From CAZOZK01 sp964584245 (lineage in GTDB: Bacteria; Patescibacteriota; Microgenomatia; UBA1400; PJMF01), in contig CAZOZK010000024.1 of assembly GCA_964584245.1 (NCBI GenBank), positions 1 to 13,549 on the forward strand: a DNA stretch of 13,549 nucleotides, read 5' to 3'. Position numbers and translations under genes: made by a program. The notes under the pieces are model-generated. The model was not told where the DNA came from and made no database searches. It worked only from the letters and a program-made list of their open reading frames with translations. Positions 13,331 through 13,549 of the stretch are shown piece by piece. The stretch's first letter is position 1; each line of letters begins with the position of its first letter.

Positions 13331-13549
13331 ATGAGTAGTTACGTTCCAGATCAAATTATTTTAGATAGATACGCAGATGTCTTGGTTAATTTTGCCCTAA
13401 ATTCAGGCCAGGGAGTCAAAGCTGGCGAAGTGGTTCAAGTAGTTGTACCAGATGTGGCTAAACCGCTGGCATTGTCCTTGCAAAATGCTTTGTTGCGAGC
13501 TGGTGCGCATCCTATGGTTCGTTTGCTGCCAACCGGTTTTGACAAAGAC
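13331..13549 (+). CDS. N-terminal part of an M29-type metallo-aminopeptidase (cut by window edge)
   Basis: The ATG at 13331 opens a frame of 73 codons with no stop before the right edge. The pattern LDRYADVLVNFALN...GVKAGEVVQVVVP...KPLALSLQNALLRAGAHPMVRLLP matches the N-terminal domain of M29 aminopeptidases (aminopeptidase T/AmpS type), which typically read 'LxxYAxLLVxxGLNVxxGQ' followed by 'AxxAGA'. These enzymes remove N-terminal residues from peptides using a two-metal site in the C-terminal half, which lies outside the window. Upstream spacing to rdgB is 8 nt; the Shine-Dalgarno sequence is weak (AGAAAG), so translation may be coupled to rdgB. Confidence 0.8.
   Translation, partial: MSSYVPDQIILDRYADVLVNFALNSGQGVKAGEVVQVVVPDVAKPLALSLQNALLRAGAHPMVRLLPTGFDKD

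Noticed and set aside
1..13549. CRISPR array, tRNA or rRNA genes, insertion sequence, prophage or defence system
   Set aside because: No regularly spaced direct repeats, no cloverleaf or rRNA-like segments, no transposase or integrase motifs were seen; nearly all sequence is explained by housekeeping genes.

Overview
The window is a gene-dense stretch of bacterial chromosome holding core housekeeping genes: tRNA CCA addition, DNA repair, two aminoacyl-tRNA synthetases, peptidoglycan trimming, 16S rRNA maturation, replication clamp loading and nucleotide-pool sanitation. There is no sign of a phage, insertion sequence, CRISPR array, tRNA or rRNA. Several genes are pared-down versions of their families: an AspRS without the GAD insertion, a YbeY that stops just after its last zinc ligand, and a DnaX with no zinc-binding cysteines. 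With the tight packing and the small lineage-style unknown proteins, this suggests a reduced-genome bacterium of the Candidate Phyla Radiation (Patescibacteria). That placement is inference; nothing here fixes the phylum. All long frames read through with the standard code, and the twelve complete long genes stop with TAA (7) or TAG (5), never TGA.

Layout. (1) 1-3089: a partial CCA-adding enzyme (minus strand, running off the left end) diverges from recJ; the two ATGs are 14 bp apart. (2) 3086-3873: a small ParB/sulfiredoxin-fold-like gene converges on recJ with overlapping stop codons. Upstream of it is a 266-bp gap holding a near-consensus minus-strand promoter, a possible 27-codon ORF or structured small RNA, and a strong terminator hairpin. 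The aspS promoter fires the other way. (3) 3874-8931: aspS, a membrane-anchored D-Ala-D-Ala carboxypeptidase, a membrane-anchored unknown protein and gltX, all on the plus strand. (4) 8990-13549: a probable operon of a 338-aa unknown, a 107-aa unknown, ybeY, dnaX, ybaB and rdgB, ending in a partial M29-type aminopeptidase cut by the right edge. Gaps inside it are 1-51 nt.

The most coherent signal outside the genes is promoter architecture. Upstream of cca, recJ, aspS, the carboxypeptidase gene and gltX a -10-like hexamer ends 6-8 nt before the ATG, with no Shine-Dalgarno sequence. The predicted transcripts therefore begin at or within about 2 nt of the start codon (leaderless mRNAs). Genes inside the downstream operon instead mostly carry purine-rich Shine-Dalgarno sequences. 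For cca and recJ the two -10 elements overlap, so the 14-bp gap may act as one shared bidirectional leaderless promoter.

The part most worth a second look is 3608-3873, where a promoter, a foldable RNA with a short ORF, and an intrinsic terminator lie directly ahead of the ParB-like gene. It could be a stand-alone small RNA or peptide gene, or an attenuator-type leader.
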